Below, one piece after another: positions 1 to 6,351 of a stretch of DNA of 6,543 bases. Where the stretch lies: the NCBI GenBank assembly GCA_002470565.1, contig DKMQ01000101.1:1-6543 (forward strand), given 5' to 3'. The notes below the pieces were generated by a model. The model saw nothing but the letters and a program-made list of their open reading frames with translations, did no database searches and had not been told where the DNA came from. Position numbers and translations under genes: made by a program. The stretch comes from Oceanospirillaceae bacterium UBA7410. GTDB taxonomy: Bacteria > Pseudomonadota > Gammaproteobacteria > Pseudomonadales > Balneatricaceae. Position 1 is the stretch's first letter, and each line of letters starts with the position of its first letter.

Positions 1-722
1 TAATAGAACCAGCTCCACAAGTATCGAAAACAGCTACAGCAAAGGGTAAAACAAGTGCCATTGCTAATACTCAAATGTTCGACCTTGTTGAAATTTTAAA
101 AATTGAATTACAACAATTACGAGGACAAGTGGAGCAGCTTACTTATAGCTTAGAGCGACTCAAGTTAGATCAAAAAGAACGGTACCTTGACCTAGACCGC
201 AGAGTTATGAGTTTATCAGCTGCGTCCGTTGTGACTAATAGCACTCAACTAGCATCAACGCTGAGCCAGGCAGGCAATAATGGTAACGTCACTCCTACAG
301 TGTCCTTTGACGTTGCTTTGGAGCCTCCTGTAATAACTGCGCAAGCATACGATCCGGAAGCTGAAAAGGCTGATTATAAGGCCGCTTTTACTCTGATCAG
401 AGAACGCCAATATGATGCGTCTACTGAGGCTTTACTTGCATTTATAAAAAATTACCCACAAGGTTTATTGCTTGGTAATGCTTATTACTGGTTAGGAGAG
501 GTATACATGGTTCAAGGTGATGCGTCATTAGCTGCGATATCTTTTGAATATGTCATCAGTGAGTTTCCAGAGCATAGGAAAATCCCAGATGCTCTATATA
601 AAGCAGGGGTGGCGTATCAAAATTTAGGTGACATGGCTAAAGCCAATGAATTGTTAAATCGGGTTTTGCTAGAGTACACTGATTCTTCTGCAGCTCGTTT
701 AGCCCAAGAGAGAGTCAACTAG
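1..722 (+). CDS. cpoB: Cell division coordinator CpoB (YbgF), 5' end cut by window edge
   Basis: Periplasmic partner of the Tol-Pal system; in E. coli it links outer-membrane constriction with peptidoglycan synthesis by PBP1B at division. The reading frame is open from base 3, so the Met codon at 75 is internal. The signal peptide and the first residues lie upstream of the window. Visible parts, in order: an Ala/Thr/Lys-rich stretch; a coiled-coil segment around LRGQVEQL, matching the family's trimerisation helix (E. coli has SLRGQIQENQ); a variable Ser/Thr/Pro linker; then a C-terminal TPR domain from about base 360, with repeats marked by [25 protein letters not shown] and [14 protein letters not shown]. 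About 239 residues are visible against 263 for the whole E. coli protein. The stop is one base before nadA, as expected for the tol-pal-cpoB-nadA order. Family assignment is secure; the true start cannot be seen. Confidence 0.93.
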   Translation, partial: IEPAPQVSKTATAKGKTSAIANTQMFDLVEILKIELQQLRGQVEQLTYSLERLKLDQKERYLDLDRRVMSLSAASVVTNSTQLASTLSQAGNNGNVTPTVSFDVALEPPVITAQAYDPEAEKADYKAAFTLIRERQYDASTEALLAFIKNYPQGLLLGNAYYWLGEVYMVQGDASLAAISFEYVISEFPEHRKIPDALYKAGVAYQNLGDMAKANELLNRVLLEYTDSSAARLAQERVN

Positions 723-723
723 A

Positions 724-1791
724 ATGTCTAACAAATCTTCCTTGTTGATGAGCCATACAGATATTTCTGCAAGAGTATTAGTACAGGAACACCTTGCCCA
801 TGAACATTTACGAACGATGCCTGTTGTTCAAGATATAGAAGCACAAAAAGATCGGATTAAAAAACTACTTATAAAAAATGATGCAAGCTTAGTAGCACAT
901 TATTATACTGACGCGTTAGTGCAGGAGCTGGCAGAAGAAACGGGAGGTTGTGTATCTGATTCCCTAGAAATGGCACGTTTTGGTAGCCATTGTTCCGCGT
1001 CAACGTTAGTCGTTGCTGGGGTTCATTTTATGGGTGAAACGGCAAAAATTCTTAGCCCCAAAAAACGAGTTTTAGTGCCTACTTTAGAAGCCACATGTTC
1101 TCTTGATATTGGCTGTCCTGCCGATGAATTTACAGCTTTTTGTGATGCGCACCCGGATCACACTGTAGTGGTTTATGCCAATACATCAGCTGCTGTTAAG
1201 GCTCGTGCAGACTGGGTAGTTACTTCAGGCATTGCAGTGAAACTAATGGAATATTTGGCCACAGAAGGTAAACCTATAATCTGGGGGCCAGATCAACATT
1301 TAGGTCGATATATTGCTAATAAGACAGGCACTGAAATGTTACTTTGGCAAGGCTCGTGTATCGTTCATGACGAATTTAAAGTAATAGGGGTGAAAAATCT
1401 AAAACAGGTTTACCCCAATGCTGCTGTATTGGTTCATCCTGAGTCGTCTTATGCTATGGCAGAAATTGCAGATTTTGTAGGTTCGACCACGCAATTGATT
1501 AAAGCTGCACAAGAACTTCCTAATAAAGAGTTTATTGTAGCAACCGATCGTGGTATTTTTTATAAAATGCAACAAGCTGCTCCAGATAAACTCCTCATGG
1601 AAGCCCCCACAGCAGGCAATAGCGCCACGTGTCGAAGCTGCGCACATTGTCCTTGGATGGCGATGAATGACTTAGACAAAATAGAACAAGTGTTATTATT
1701 TGGGCATAATGAAATTGTAATTGATCCAATGCTACAACAGCGGGCTTTAAAACCTTTAAAGCGACTAATGGATTTTGCAGCTGTTAATTAA
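724..1791 (+). CDS. nadA: Quinolinate synthase NadA
   Basis: Cytoplasmic enzyme of de novo NAD synthesis: condenses iminoaspartate (from NadB) with dihydroxyacetone phosphate to give quinolinate, using a 4Fe-4S cluster. The 355-residue product is close to the E. coli length (347) and collinear with it. The three cluster ligands appear as C125 (in [10 protein letters not shown]), C212 (in [11 protein letters not shown]) and C309 (in CRSCAHCPW), each shifted by 12 from E. coli C113, C200 and C297. C303 and C306 complete the CxxCxxC motif. Other family signatures are VAHYYTD (57-63), [42 protein letters not shown] and [11 protein letters not shown]. The ATG at 724 follows the cpoB stop by one base, with a purine-rich GAGAG stretch about 9 bases upstream, so translation is probably coupled to cpoB. 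A later ATG at 748 lacks a good ribosome site. Nothing essential is missing. Confidence 0.98.
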   Translation: MSNKSSLLMSHTDISARVLVQEHLAHEHLRTMPVVQDIEAQKDRIKKLLIKNDASLVAHYYTDALVQELAEETGGCVSDSLEMARFGSHCSASTLVVAGVHFMGETAKILSPKKRVLVPTLEATCSLDIGCPADEFTAFCDAHPDHTVVVYANTSAAVKARADWVVTSGIAVKLMEYLATEGKPIIWGPDQHLGRYIANKTGTEMLLWQGSCIVHDEFKVIGVKNLKQVYPNAAVLVHPESSYAMAEIADFVGSTTQLIKAAQELPNKEFIVATDRGIFYKMQQAAPDKLLMEAPTAGNSATCRSCAHCPWMAMNDLDKIEQVLLFGHNEIVIDPMLQQRALKPLKRLMDFAAVN

Positions 1792-1805
1792 AATAGTCTA
1801 AGCGA

Positions 1806-1835
1806 TAATAGGCCAGAACGATATTTGGCCTATTA
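1806..1835 (+). terminator. Perfect 10-bp hairpin after nadA (weak terminator or RNA-processing site)
   Basis: Arms TAATAGGCCA (1806-1815) and TGGCCTATTA (1826-1835) are exact reverse complements around a 10-base loop, 15 bases past the nadA stop. No run of T follows, so it is not a textbook intrinsic terminator. It could cause partial termination, stabilise the nadA 3' end, or mark a processing site before the TusA-like gene. The stem is certain; its function is inferred. Confidence 0.45.
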
Positions 1836-1857
1836 ATAGGTGCTACGGGAAACTCTT

Positions 1858-2115
1858 ATGAGCAGTGATATTACACTTGGTGTACGACGATGGCATCAGC
1901 TGCTAGATACACAAGGTCTACAATGCCCTCTACCTCTTTTAAAGGCTAAACGAGCGTTAAGCCAATTAGAAGTAGGCCAAACACTTAAAGTGCTAGCTAC
2001 AGACGCTGGATCACAAAGAGATTTTTCAGCTTGGACTCGGTTAGCAGGTCATAACTTACATCAAAATCAATGTGTTGACGGCGTTTATCACTACCTCATT
2101 GAAAAAACAATTTAG
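1858..2115 (+). CDS. TusA-family sulfurtransferase/sulfur-carrier protein
   Basis: Small (85 residues) cytoplasmic protein of the TusA/SirA/YedF fold. Family members accept persulfide sulfur on a conserved cysteine and pass it on, for example to tRNA thiolation or molybdenum cofactor synthesis. The signature LDTQGLQCPLPLLKAKRAL carries the CPxP motif with catalytic C23. The rest follows the fold: VGQTLKVLATDAGSQRDF, then a C-terminal strand ending YHYLIEK. E. coli TusA has a second cysteine (C56, in GFCTF) that is Trp/Thr here (SAWTRLAG), so this may be a paralogue with another acceptor rather than true TusA; no symbol is given. The ATG at 1858 is preferred because GGGA (1847-1850) lies 7 bases upstream. 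An in-frame GTG at 1840 would add six residues but has no ribosome site and nearly touches the hairpin. The stop overlaps the ribosome site of the next gene. Confidence 0.88.
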   Translation: MSSDITLGVRRWHQLLDTQGLQCPLPLLKAKRALSQLEVGQTLKVLATDAGSQRDFSAWTRLAGHNLHQNQCVDGVYHYLIEKTI

Positions 2116-2123
2116 GATGTTAC

Positions 2124-3182
2124 ATGTTTAAAGTATTTAGGGCTTGGTTGGATCATTTTTTTGCTGATGAGCAGGCATTATTGTTAGTGGTACTGTTAGC
2201 TGTAGGCTTGTCTGCGATATTGATTTTTGGGGCTACTTTAACACCAGTTTTTGCTAGCATAATCTTAGCTTACTTAATTTTTGGTTTGGTGCAGTGGCTA
2301 GAACGTTTTGGGGTTAACCATTTACCTGCTGTTTGGGGTATATATAGCTTATTTATAGCATTGCTTGTGGCATTCATTTTTGTTTTGCTGCCCTTACTTT
2401 GGAATCAAGCCTCCGACTTGCTAAGTGATTTGCCACTAATGCTTGAAAAGCTAAGGGACCTACTGATGCTTGTGCCAGAGAAATATCCTCAACTAGTCAG
2501 TGCAGTGCAAGTTAAGCAAATGTCTGATGCTGCTATGGCTGAGTTTGGTAACGCTGGACAATTGTTAGTTTCTTTTTCATTAGCCTCAATTGGACAATCG
2601 CTCACCTGGTTAGTCTACTTGGTATTGGTACCTATTTTGGTGTTTTTCTTTCTTAAAGACGCCCATATGATGGTGTCTTGGTTCACTTCGTTTTTACCTA
2701 TAAAACGTAATGTGTTGAGCCATGTTTGGCTTGAGATGGACCAACAAATTGGCAATTATGTTCGAGGTAAAGTGCTTGAAATTTTGATTGTAGGTATTGT
2801 GTCTTACATTGTATTCTTATGGCTAGGGTTGGATTATGCAGCACTATTAGCTATGGTTGTTGGCTTATCAGTGCTTATCCCGTATATAGGTGCCACGATT
2901 GTGACTATTCCAGTTGCCCTGATTGCTTATGTGCAATGGGGCGTTTCATCAGAATTTTATTCCTTAATGATCGCTTATGGCATTATCCAAGCACTTGATG
3001 GGAATGTGCTTGTACCACTACTTTTCTCAGAAGCGGTAAACTTGCACCCCGTTGCTATAATCGTAGCTGTTTTATTCTTTGGTAGTTTGTGGGGGCTTTG
3101 GGGTGTGTTTTTTGCCATTCCTTTGGCCACATTAATTAAAGCTGTTATGAACGCCTGGCCTAAGACGTTGCTAGTTGATTAA
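2124..3182 (+). CDS. perM: PerM/AI-2E family inner-membrane transporter
   Basis: Polytopic inner-membrane protein of the AI-2E exporter superfamily (PerM/TqsA/YdiK type), 352 residues. Hydrophobic segments lie at about 17-36, 40-58, 70-92, 148-177, 217-234, 238-270, 281-301 and 307-341, consistent with the family's roughly eight membrane spans. A long polar stretch at about 94-145 is the usual soluble insert. Family motifs are GNYVRGKVLE (210-219), IPYIGA (252-257), DGNVLVPLLFS (292-302), LHPVAII (307-313) and the Gly-rich GSLWGLWGVFFAIPLATL near the C terminus. Substrate is unclear: some relatives export autoinducer-2 and others act as cation/proton antiporters, so the name reflects family and the perM-bcp neighbourhood. 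AGGA (2114-2117), 6 bases before the ATG, overlaps the stop codon of the TusA-like gene, suggesting translational coupling. The last 23 bases overlap the opposing bcp gene. Confidence 0.9.
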   Translation: MFKVFRAWLDHFFADEQALLLVVLLAVGLSAILIFGATLTPVFASIILAYLIFGLVQWLERFGVNHLPAVWGIYSLFIALLVAFIFVLLPLLWNQASDLLSDLPLMLEKLRDLLMLVPEKYPQLVSAVQVKQMSDAAMAEFGNAGQLLVSFSLASIGQSLTWLVYLVLVPILVFFFLKDAHMMVSWFTSFLPIKRNVLSHVWLEMDQQIGNYVRGKVLEILIVGIVSYIVFLWLGLDYAALLAMVVGLSVLIPYIGATIVTIPVALIAYVQWGVSSEFYSLMIAYGIIQALDGNVLVPLLFSEAVNLHPVAIIVAVLFFGSLWGLWGVFFAIPLATLIKAVMNAWPKTLLVD

Positions 3183-3633
3183 GGCAGTCTAAAACCAATT
3201 GAGCGTGTTGAGGCACTTTTACCGAGCGCCACTCTTGTATCAAGATGCCATCAGGGCTTATGAGAAAGGTACTGCGATCAATGCCCATGTATTCTTTGCC
3301 ATAAAGCTTTTTCAATTTAATGACATCAAATATGGCGCATAAAGCTTCACTTTCATCGCTAATTAATTCAAAGTTGTACGTATGTTTGGCTTTAAATTTT
3401 TCATGCTTTTTAATAGAATCTCTAGAGATTCCATACACTTTACAGTTAAGTGCTTCAAACTCGCTCAGTAAGTTGTTGAAGTCATGACCTTCCGTAGTAC
3501 ACCCTGGAGTATCATCTTTTGGGTAAAAATAAAGTACTACAAATTGGCCTTTATGTTCATCTAAGTTGAATTCACTCTGGCTTGTCGCTGGGGCTTTTAT
3601 TTGTGGAACAGATTGTCCAATACTAATGCTCAT
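3160..3633 (-). CDS. bcp: Thioredoxin-dependent peroxiredoxin Bcp/PrxQ, lacking the usual resolving cysteine
   Basis: Cytoplasmic thiol peroxidase that reduces hydrogen peroxide and organic hydroperoxides. The 157-residue product matches E. coli Bcp (156). The active-site motif PKDDTPGCT (38-46) gives peroxidatic C45 with P38 and T42 of the PxxxTxxC signature; R120 in GIDRSTFLI is the conserved active-site arginine. E. coli's resolving C50 (PGCTVQAC) is His50 here (PGCTTEGH). C64, C99 and C150 remain, and C99 matches a non-essential E. coli cysteine. The protein therefore looks like the 1-Cys-type PrxQ variant, also known from Pseudomonas-like sequences. The ATG at 3633 is chosen because homology starts there (MSISIGQSVP). 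The frame stays open to 3792, but that extension would lie over the bamC signal peptide and matches nothing recognisable. Only 67 bases separate it from divergent bamC, and its 3' end overlaps perM. Confidence 0.94.
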   Translation of the reverse strand: MSISIGQSVPQIKAPATSQSEFNLDEHKGQFVVLYFYPKDDTPGCTTEGHDFNNLLSEFEALNCKVYGISRDSIKKHEKFKAKHTYNFELISDESEALCAIFDVIKLKKLYGKEYMGIDRSTFLISPDGILIQEWRSVKVPQHAQLVLDCLNQLATS

Positions 3634-3654
3634 ATGGGTAGTCTCAATTAAAAG

Positions 3655-3663
3655 TGTTATGAT
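3655..3663 (+). promoter_or_regulatory. Extended -10 promoter for bamC
   Basis: TGTTATGAT contains the TGn extension directly before TATGAT (5 of 6 to the sigma-70 -10). No good -35 is visible at 17-18 bases upstream, which is typical of extended -10 promoters. Transcription would start near 3669-3671. That leaves about 30 bases of leader before the TTG at 3701 and would make the upstream TTG at 3671 essentially leaderless. Predicted from sequence only. Confidence 0.55.
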
Positions 3664-3700
3664 GTGATTTTTGTACCATCTTAAACAACTGGATGACATT

Positions 3701-5068
3701 TTGAAACAACAAGGTTTTGGATCTACGCGAACTCTTTCGCTATTTTTAGCATCAATGATACTAGTGGGCTGCTCAGGCAAGCCTATTGTCAATAGTGGTG
3801 ACGATAGTGTATTTAGAAATAAAAGTCTAGATTATGCAAAGTCTAAAGTGATTGATAGGATTCAGGTGCCACAAAATTTAAGTGGTGCTCAAATACAAAG
3901 CGATCTACTCACTATCCCTGCTTCACAGGCCCTTGCACAATCAAATGGTATCAAAGCGGCTCCACGGCCTGATTTTGTTTTTGCTCAAGCTGGTAATGAA
4001 TCGGCACATTTAACAGGAAGTTCTAACCTTAAGCAGATTAGCGTAGCGGGCAGCCTATCTAAGGTACAAGGGCAGGTCGCTCAGTTTTGGTCAAATCAAG
4101 CTGTTGCTATAGAGGCAGTATCCAATGTAAAAACTGTTGAAACGCAATGGTTTTCTTTGTCTGACAATCTTAATTCTGATAATTTCATCAGTCGCTGGAT
4201 TAGAAGCTTAACCAAAGCTGATGATGACATAGCATATGGGCGAGTGAAAGTTGAGTTAAAAGAAATACCAAATAATCGGGTCCAATTGTCGTTATACTTT
4301 TTACAATTTACTCAATTGGAAATCACACAAAATAAAGTGATCGATTGGCAAGACTCCGGTCGTACGCTAGCGAATGAGTCTGAAATCACATTTGAATTAT
4401 TGCGCTACCTAAGTCACACATCTAAAGTGGCGCAAATAATGGATGAAAAATCCCAAAAGTACCAGATTCCCTTAATTGGGAAAGATCAATTTGATCAACC
4501 TTTAGTTCAATTGAATATGTCTTACAAAGACGCTTTTCCCAAGGTTCTTAACGCTATGTCTGCATTTGACGTAGGTAGTTATGATGAAGAGTTAAAAACT
4601 ATATATTTCACCCACACTAGTCATGTGCGTTCAGTTGAAAAAACTGGGTCTAAATCTAGTGGAATGCTAGGCTGGTTCAAAGACTTGCATAGTGGCAATG
4701 GTAATGCAGATAAATCACGTGGAATAAAACTAGACACATCATTGCTAGGTGGCGACGCAATTGAAGAGCCTATTAAAGACCTGACCATCTATTCTGCTAA
4801 TTCGCAGCTAGCTACTACAACAAGTTTAGCTGATAAAAAGGGTTTTAAAGTTTGGATGGGTGGAAAAGTGGTCTACGTATTCGAAGATGAAGACCAGGGT
4901 AATGTGAGTGAGACGGGAGAATATACCTATGTTGGCCAGTTCCAATTGAGTTTTCAAACCACGTTGACTAGCGTTTATTTGCAAGTGCTAGATAATCAAG
5001 GACAACCTGCTGCTAAAGTGTATGCACAAGAAATTCTTTCAAAATTACAGTCAGAGATTAATAAGTAA
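3701..5068 (+). CDS. bamC: Outer membrane protein assembly factor BamC (NlpB), TTG start
   Basis: Lipoprotein subunit of the BAM complex, which folds beta-barrel proteins into the outer membrane; BamC binds BamD. From TTG 3701 the product has 455 residues. It has a lipoprotein signal (basic n-region, LSLFLASMI core, lipobox LVGC with lipidated C24), a low-complexity segment to about 105 that includes the BamD-binding-like VFRNKSLDYAKSK, a first helix-grip domain (about 115-245) and a second one (about 260-450). It is about 110 residues longer than E. coli BamC (344). Part of the excess is a Gly/Ser/Asp-rich stretch at about 310-410 within the second domain. No ATG or GTG precedes the signal core in frame: TTG 3701 has GGA 7 bases upstream and gives a standard signal peptide, while TTG 3671 adds ten residues but falls at the predicted transcription start. 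The usual upstream neighbour dapA is absent. The dehydrogenase gene follows after 22 bases. Confidence 0.85.
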   Translation: MKQQGFGSTRTLSLFLASMILVGCSGKPIVNSGDDSVFRNKSLDYAKSKVIDRIQVPQNLSGAQIQSDLLTIPASQALAQSNGIKAAPRPDFVFAQAGNESAHLTGSSNLKQISVAGSLSKVQGQVAQFWSNQAVAIEAVSNVKTVETQWFSLSDNLNSDNFISRWIRSLTKADDDIAYGRVKVELKEIPNNRVQLSLYFLQFTQLEITQNKVIDWQDSGRTLANESEITFELLRYLSHTSKVAQIMDEKSQKYQIPLIGKDQFDQPLVQLNMSYKDAFPKVLNAMSAFDVGSYDEELKTIYFTHTSHVRSVEKTGSKSSGMLGWFKDLHSGNGNADKSRGIKLDTSLLGGDAIEEPIKDLTIYSANSQLATTTSLADKKGFKVWMGGKVVYVFEDEDQGNVSETGEYTYVGQFQLSFQTTLTSVYLQVLDNQGQPAAKVYAQEILSKLQSEINK

Positions 5069-5090
5069 TTTTTTATAGGAACATTAAAGC

Positions 5091-6050
5091 ATGGATGCAG
5101 TTATATTAGATGCAGCAACGTTAGGCCTTGAAGATCTAGATATTAACCCTCTAAGAGCTACTGTTGATAATTTGTACTGTTACCAGCAGACTCAGCCCAT
5201 CGATACGCTTAGGCGCCTTGCAGGCGCGCAAATAGTCTTAGTTAATAAGGTTGTATTAGATGCTAGCGTGCTTTGTCAATTACCCCTTCTCAAACACATT
5301 ATTGTACTTGCTACAGGGGTTGATAACGTTGACCTAAGCGCAGCCAAAAAGTTGGGTATTAGTGTGCAAAACTGTCGTGCCTATGGAGTAGATTCAGTGG
5401 CGCAGCATTGTTTAATGTTGATGCTTACTTTGAGCACTCGAATGCTCAGCTATCGCCGCGCAATCAAGCATGGTGACTGGAGCAAAAGTGCGCAGTTTTG
5501 CATGTTAGATTATCCTGTTGAAAGTTTGTCTGGCAAAACCCTAGGTATTGTAGGATATGGCGATCTGGGTAAGGGTGTTGCTGATTTAGCTTTGGCATTT
5601 GGTATGAAGATATTGATTGCCCAAAGACCAGGTAATAACTTGGAGCCTGAGTTAGGTCGTATACCTTTAGACAAGATGTTGCCACAAGTAGATATTTTAT
5701 CTTTGCATTGTCCTCTCACTCAAGATACAACTGATTTAATCGGTTGGTCTGAGTTGTGCGCTTTACCTAATTCGGCTTTTCTTATCAACTGCGCACGAGG
5801 TGGTGTGGTCAATGAATTAGCTTTGCTTAAAGCTTTAGATAAAGGCCAGATAGCAGGAGCAGGTATTGATGTTTTGACCCAAGAGCCACCGCCCAAAAAC
5901 CATCCTTTGTTAACCGTACAAAGAGAAAATTTAATCATTACTCCCCACACCGCTTGGGCAAGTAGAAAAGCTCGACAAGCTATTTTGTCTCAAGCTCAAG
6001 AAAACATAATGAGCATGAAGCTTGGTCAAAATTTGATTCGTCAACTCTAA
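5091..6050 (+). CDS. D-2-hydroxyacid dehydrogenase (hydroxypyruvate/glyoxylate reductase-like)
   Basis: Cytoplasmic NAD(P)-dependent oxidoreductase that interconverts 2-keto and D-2-hydroxy acids, 319 residues, full family length. An N-terminal substrate domain includes the LATGVDNVD motif (73-81) and the NCRAYGVDSVAQH segment. The nucleotide domain begins at GKTLGIVGYGDLGKGVA with GxGxxG at 155-160. Catalytic residues are visible as R236 (INCARGGVVNE), E265 (QEPP) and H286 (TPHTAWAS). The end of the second beta strand reads ILIAQRPG, lacking the Asp typical of NAD-specific members and offering R179, which suggests NADPH use; this is inference. The sequence resembles HprA-type glycerate dehydrogenases more than GhrA or SerA, but substrate cannot be assigned, so no symbol is given. 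AGGA (5077-5080) lies 10 bases before the ATG. The 22-base gap to bamC and the terminator just downstream suggest a two-gene transcript. Confidence 0.92.
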   Translation: MDAVILDAATLGLEDLDINPLRATVDNLYCYQQTQPIDTLRRLAGAQIVLVNKVVLDASVLCQLPLLKHIIVLATGVDNVDLSAAKKLGISVQNCRAYGVDSVAQHCLMLMLTLSTRMLSYRRAIKHGDWSKSAQFCMLDYPVESLSGKTLGIVGYGDLGKGVADLALAFGMKILIAQRPGNNLEPELGRIPLDKMLPQVDILSLHCPLTQDTTDLIGWSELCALPNSAFLINCARGGVVNELALLKALDKGQIAGAGIDVLTQEPPPKNHPLLTVQRENLIITPHTAWASRKARQAILSQAQENIMSMKLGQNLIRQL

Positions 6051-6079
6051 GTGTTTGATTTTAAAAAGTGTCAATAGTT

Positions 6080-6104
6080 GACGGTTAAAAAATCGTCTTT
6101 TTTT
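6080..6104 (+). terminator. Intrinsic terminator of the bamC-dehydrogenase transcript
   Basis: GACGGTT (6080-6086) pairs with AATCGTC (6091-6097), seven pairs including one G-U, around an AAAA loop. Seven T follow directly (6098-6104). It sits 29 bases past the dehydrogenase stop, exactly where the transcript should end. Confidence 0.8.
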
Positions 6105-6127
6105 GCTTATGTTCTTGTTATTTTTTC

Positions 6128-6164
6128 TTGACATCTATAACTCATTGAATTTTATAGTGCCTGT
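6128..6164 (+). repeat. Promoter-like direct repeat, copy A
   Basis: Begins with TTGACATCTATAAC, identical to 6231-6244, followed by two changed bases, ATTGA, one extra A, then TTTATAGTGCCTGT. TTGACA is a perfect -35 word, with -10-like TTTATA after 17 bases or TATAGT after 19. It could be a promoter, an operator or one half of an old duplication. The repeat is certain, its role is not. Confidence 0.6.
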
Positions 6165-6230
6165 TGTGGACATTTTTTAAAGCACACTCAAGAGATAAAT
6201 TAATTCCTTATAATATCTGATATTTACTGA

Positions 6231-6309
6231 TTGACATCTATAACCTATTGATTTATATGGCTAAAAATAAACTTGGTTGTTTTTTGACCAGTTTGTTGAC
6301 AGTGCCTGT
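6231..6309 (+). repeat. Promoter-like direct repeat, copy B, interrupted
   Basis: TTGACATCTATAAC (6231-6244) and ATTGATTTATA (6247-6257) repeat copy A. The final AGTGCCTGT of copy A reappears only at 6301-6309, after 43 extra bases (6258-6300). A TTGACA with TATATG 17 bases on is a possible weak promoter. The arrangement suggests a duplication later split by an insertion, or regulatory words reused at two spacings. Confidence 0.5.
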
Positions 6310-6351
6310 ATAGGGGGCTTTGGGGCTTTTTTCCAATATTTGTTAACAGTG
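6292..6351 (+). repeat. 13-base imperfect direct repeat
   Basis: TTTGTTGACAGTG at 6292-6304 and TTTGTTAACAGTG at 6339-6351 differ at one base and start 47 bases apart. The second copy runs directly into the DnaA box at 6352. The first overlaps the end of repeat copy B. Confidence 0.6.
6314..6329 (+). repeat. Tandem 8-base repeat GGGGCTTT x2
   Basis: GGGGCTTT is repeated head to tail (6314-6321, 6322-6329), followed by three more T. It is the only GC-rich patch in the intergenic region. No self-complementary stem is visible, so it is not called a terminator. Confidence 0.6.

Noticed and set aside
75..77. ATG at 75 as the cpoB start
   Set aside because: The frame is open to the window edge, the ATG sits within the conserved coiled-coil region, and using it would leave a periplasmic protein without a signal peptide.
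1399..1647. 82-codon ORF on the - strand within nadA
   Set aside because: It lies wholly inside a well-conserved gene and has no recognisable domain.
3634..3792. Longer bcp reading frame starting at 3792 on the - strand
   Set aside because: The extra 53 residues would overlap the bamC signal-peptide region and show no peroxiredoxin homology; the ATG at 3633 gives the normal family length.
5464..5950. Three ORFs of 69-76 codons on the - strand within the dehydrogenase gene
   Set aside because: They are overlapping antisense frames inside a conserved gene, with compositions that reflect the coding strand.
5931..6134. 67-codon ORF on the - strand across the dehydrogenase end and terminator
   Set aside because: Its Lys/Asn-rich start is the complement of the terminator T tract, the rest is antisense to the dehydrogenase, and no domain is visible.
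6109..6180. Small ORF of 23 codons starting ATG at 6109
   Set aside because: It has no ribosome binding site and begins just after the terminator T run; its hydrophobic content follows from T-rich DNA. Together with the 6257 ORF it reads DIYN and VPV in the same phase, but that follows from the DNA repeat.
6209..6214. Perfect TATAAT hexamer as a promoter
   Set aside because: No -35 match at proper spacing, no TG extension and no gene directly downstream; expected by chance in AT-rich DNA.
6257..6313. Small ORF of 18 codons (MAKNKLGCFLTSLLTVPV), possible leader peptide
   Set aside because: No ribosome site, no attenuator hairpin after it, and no regulatory codon run.
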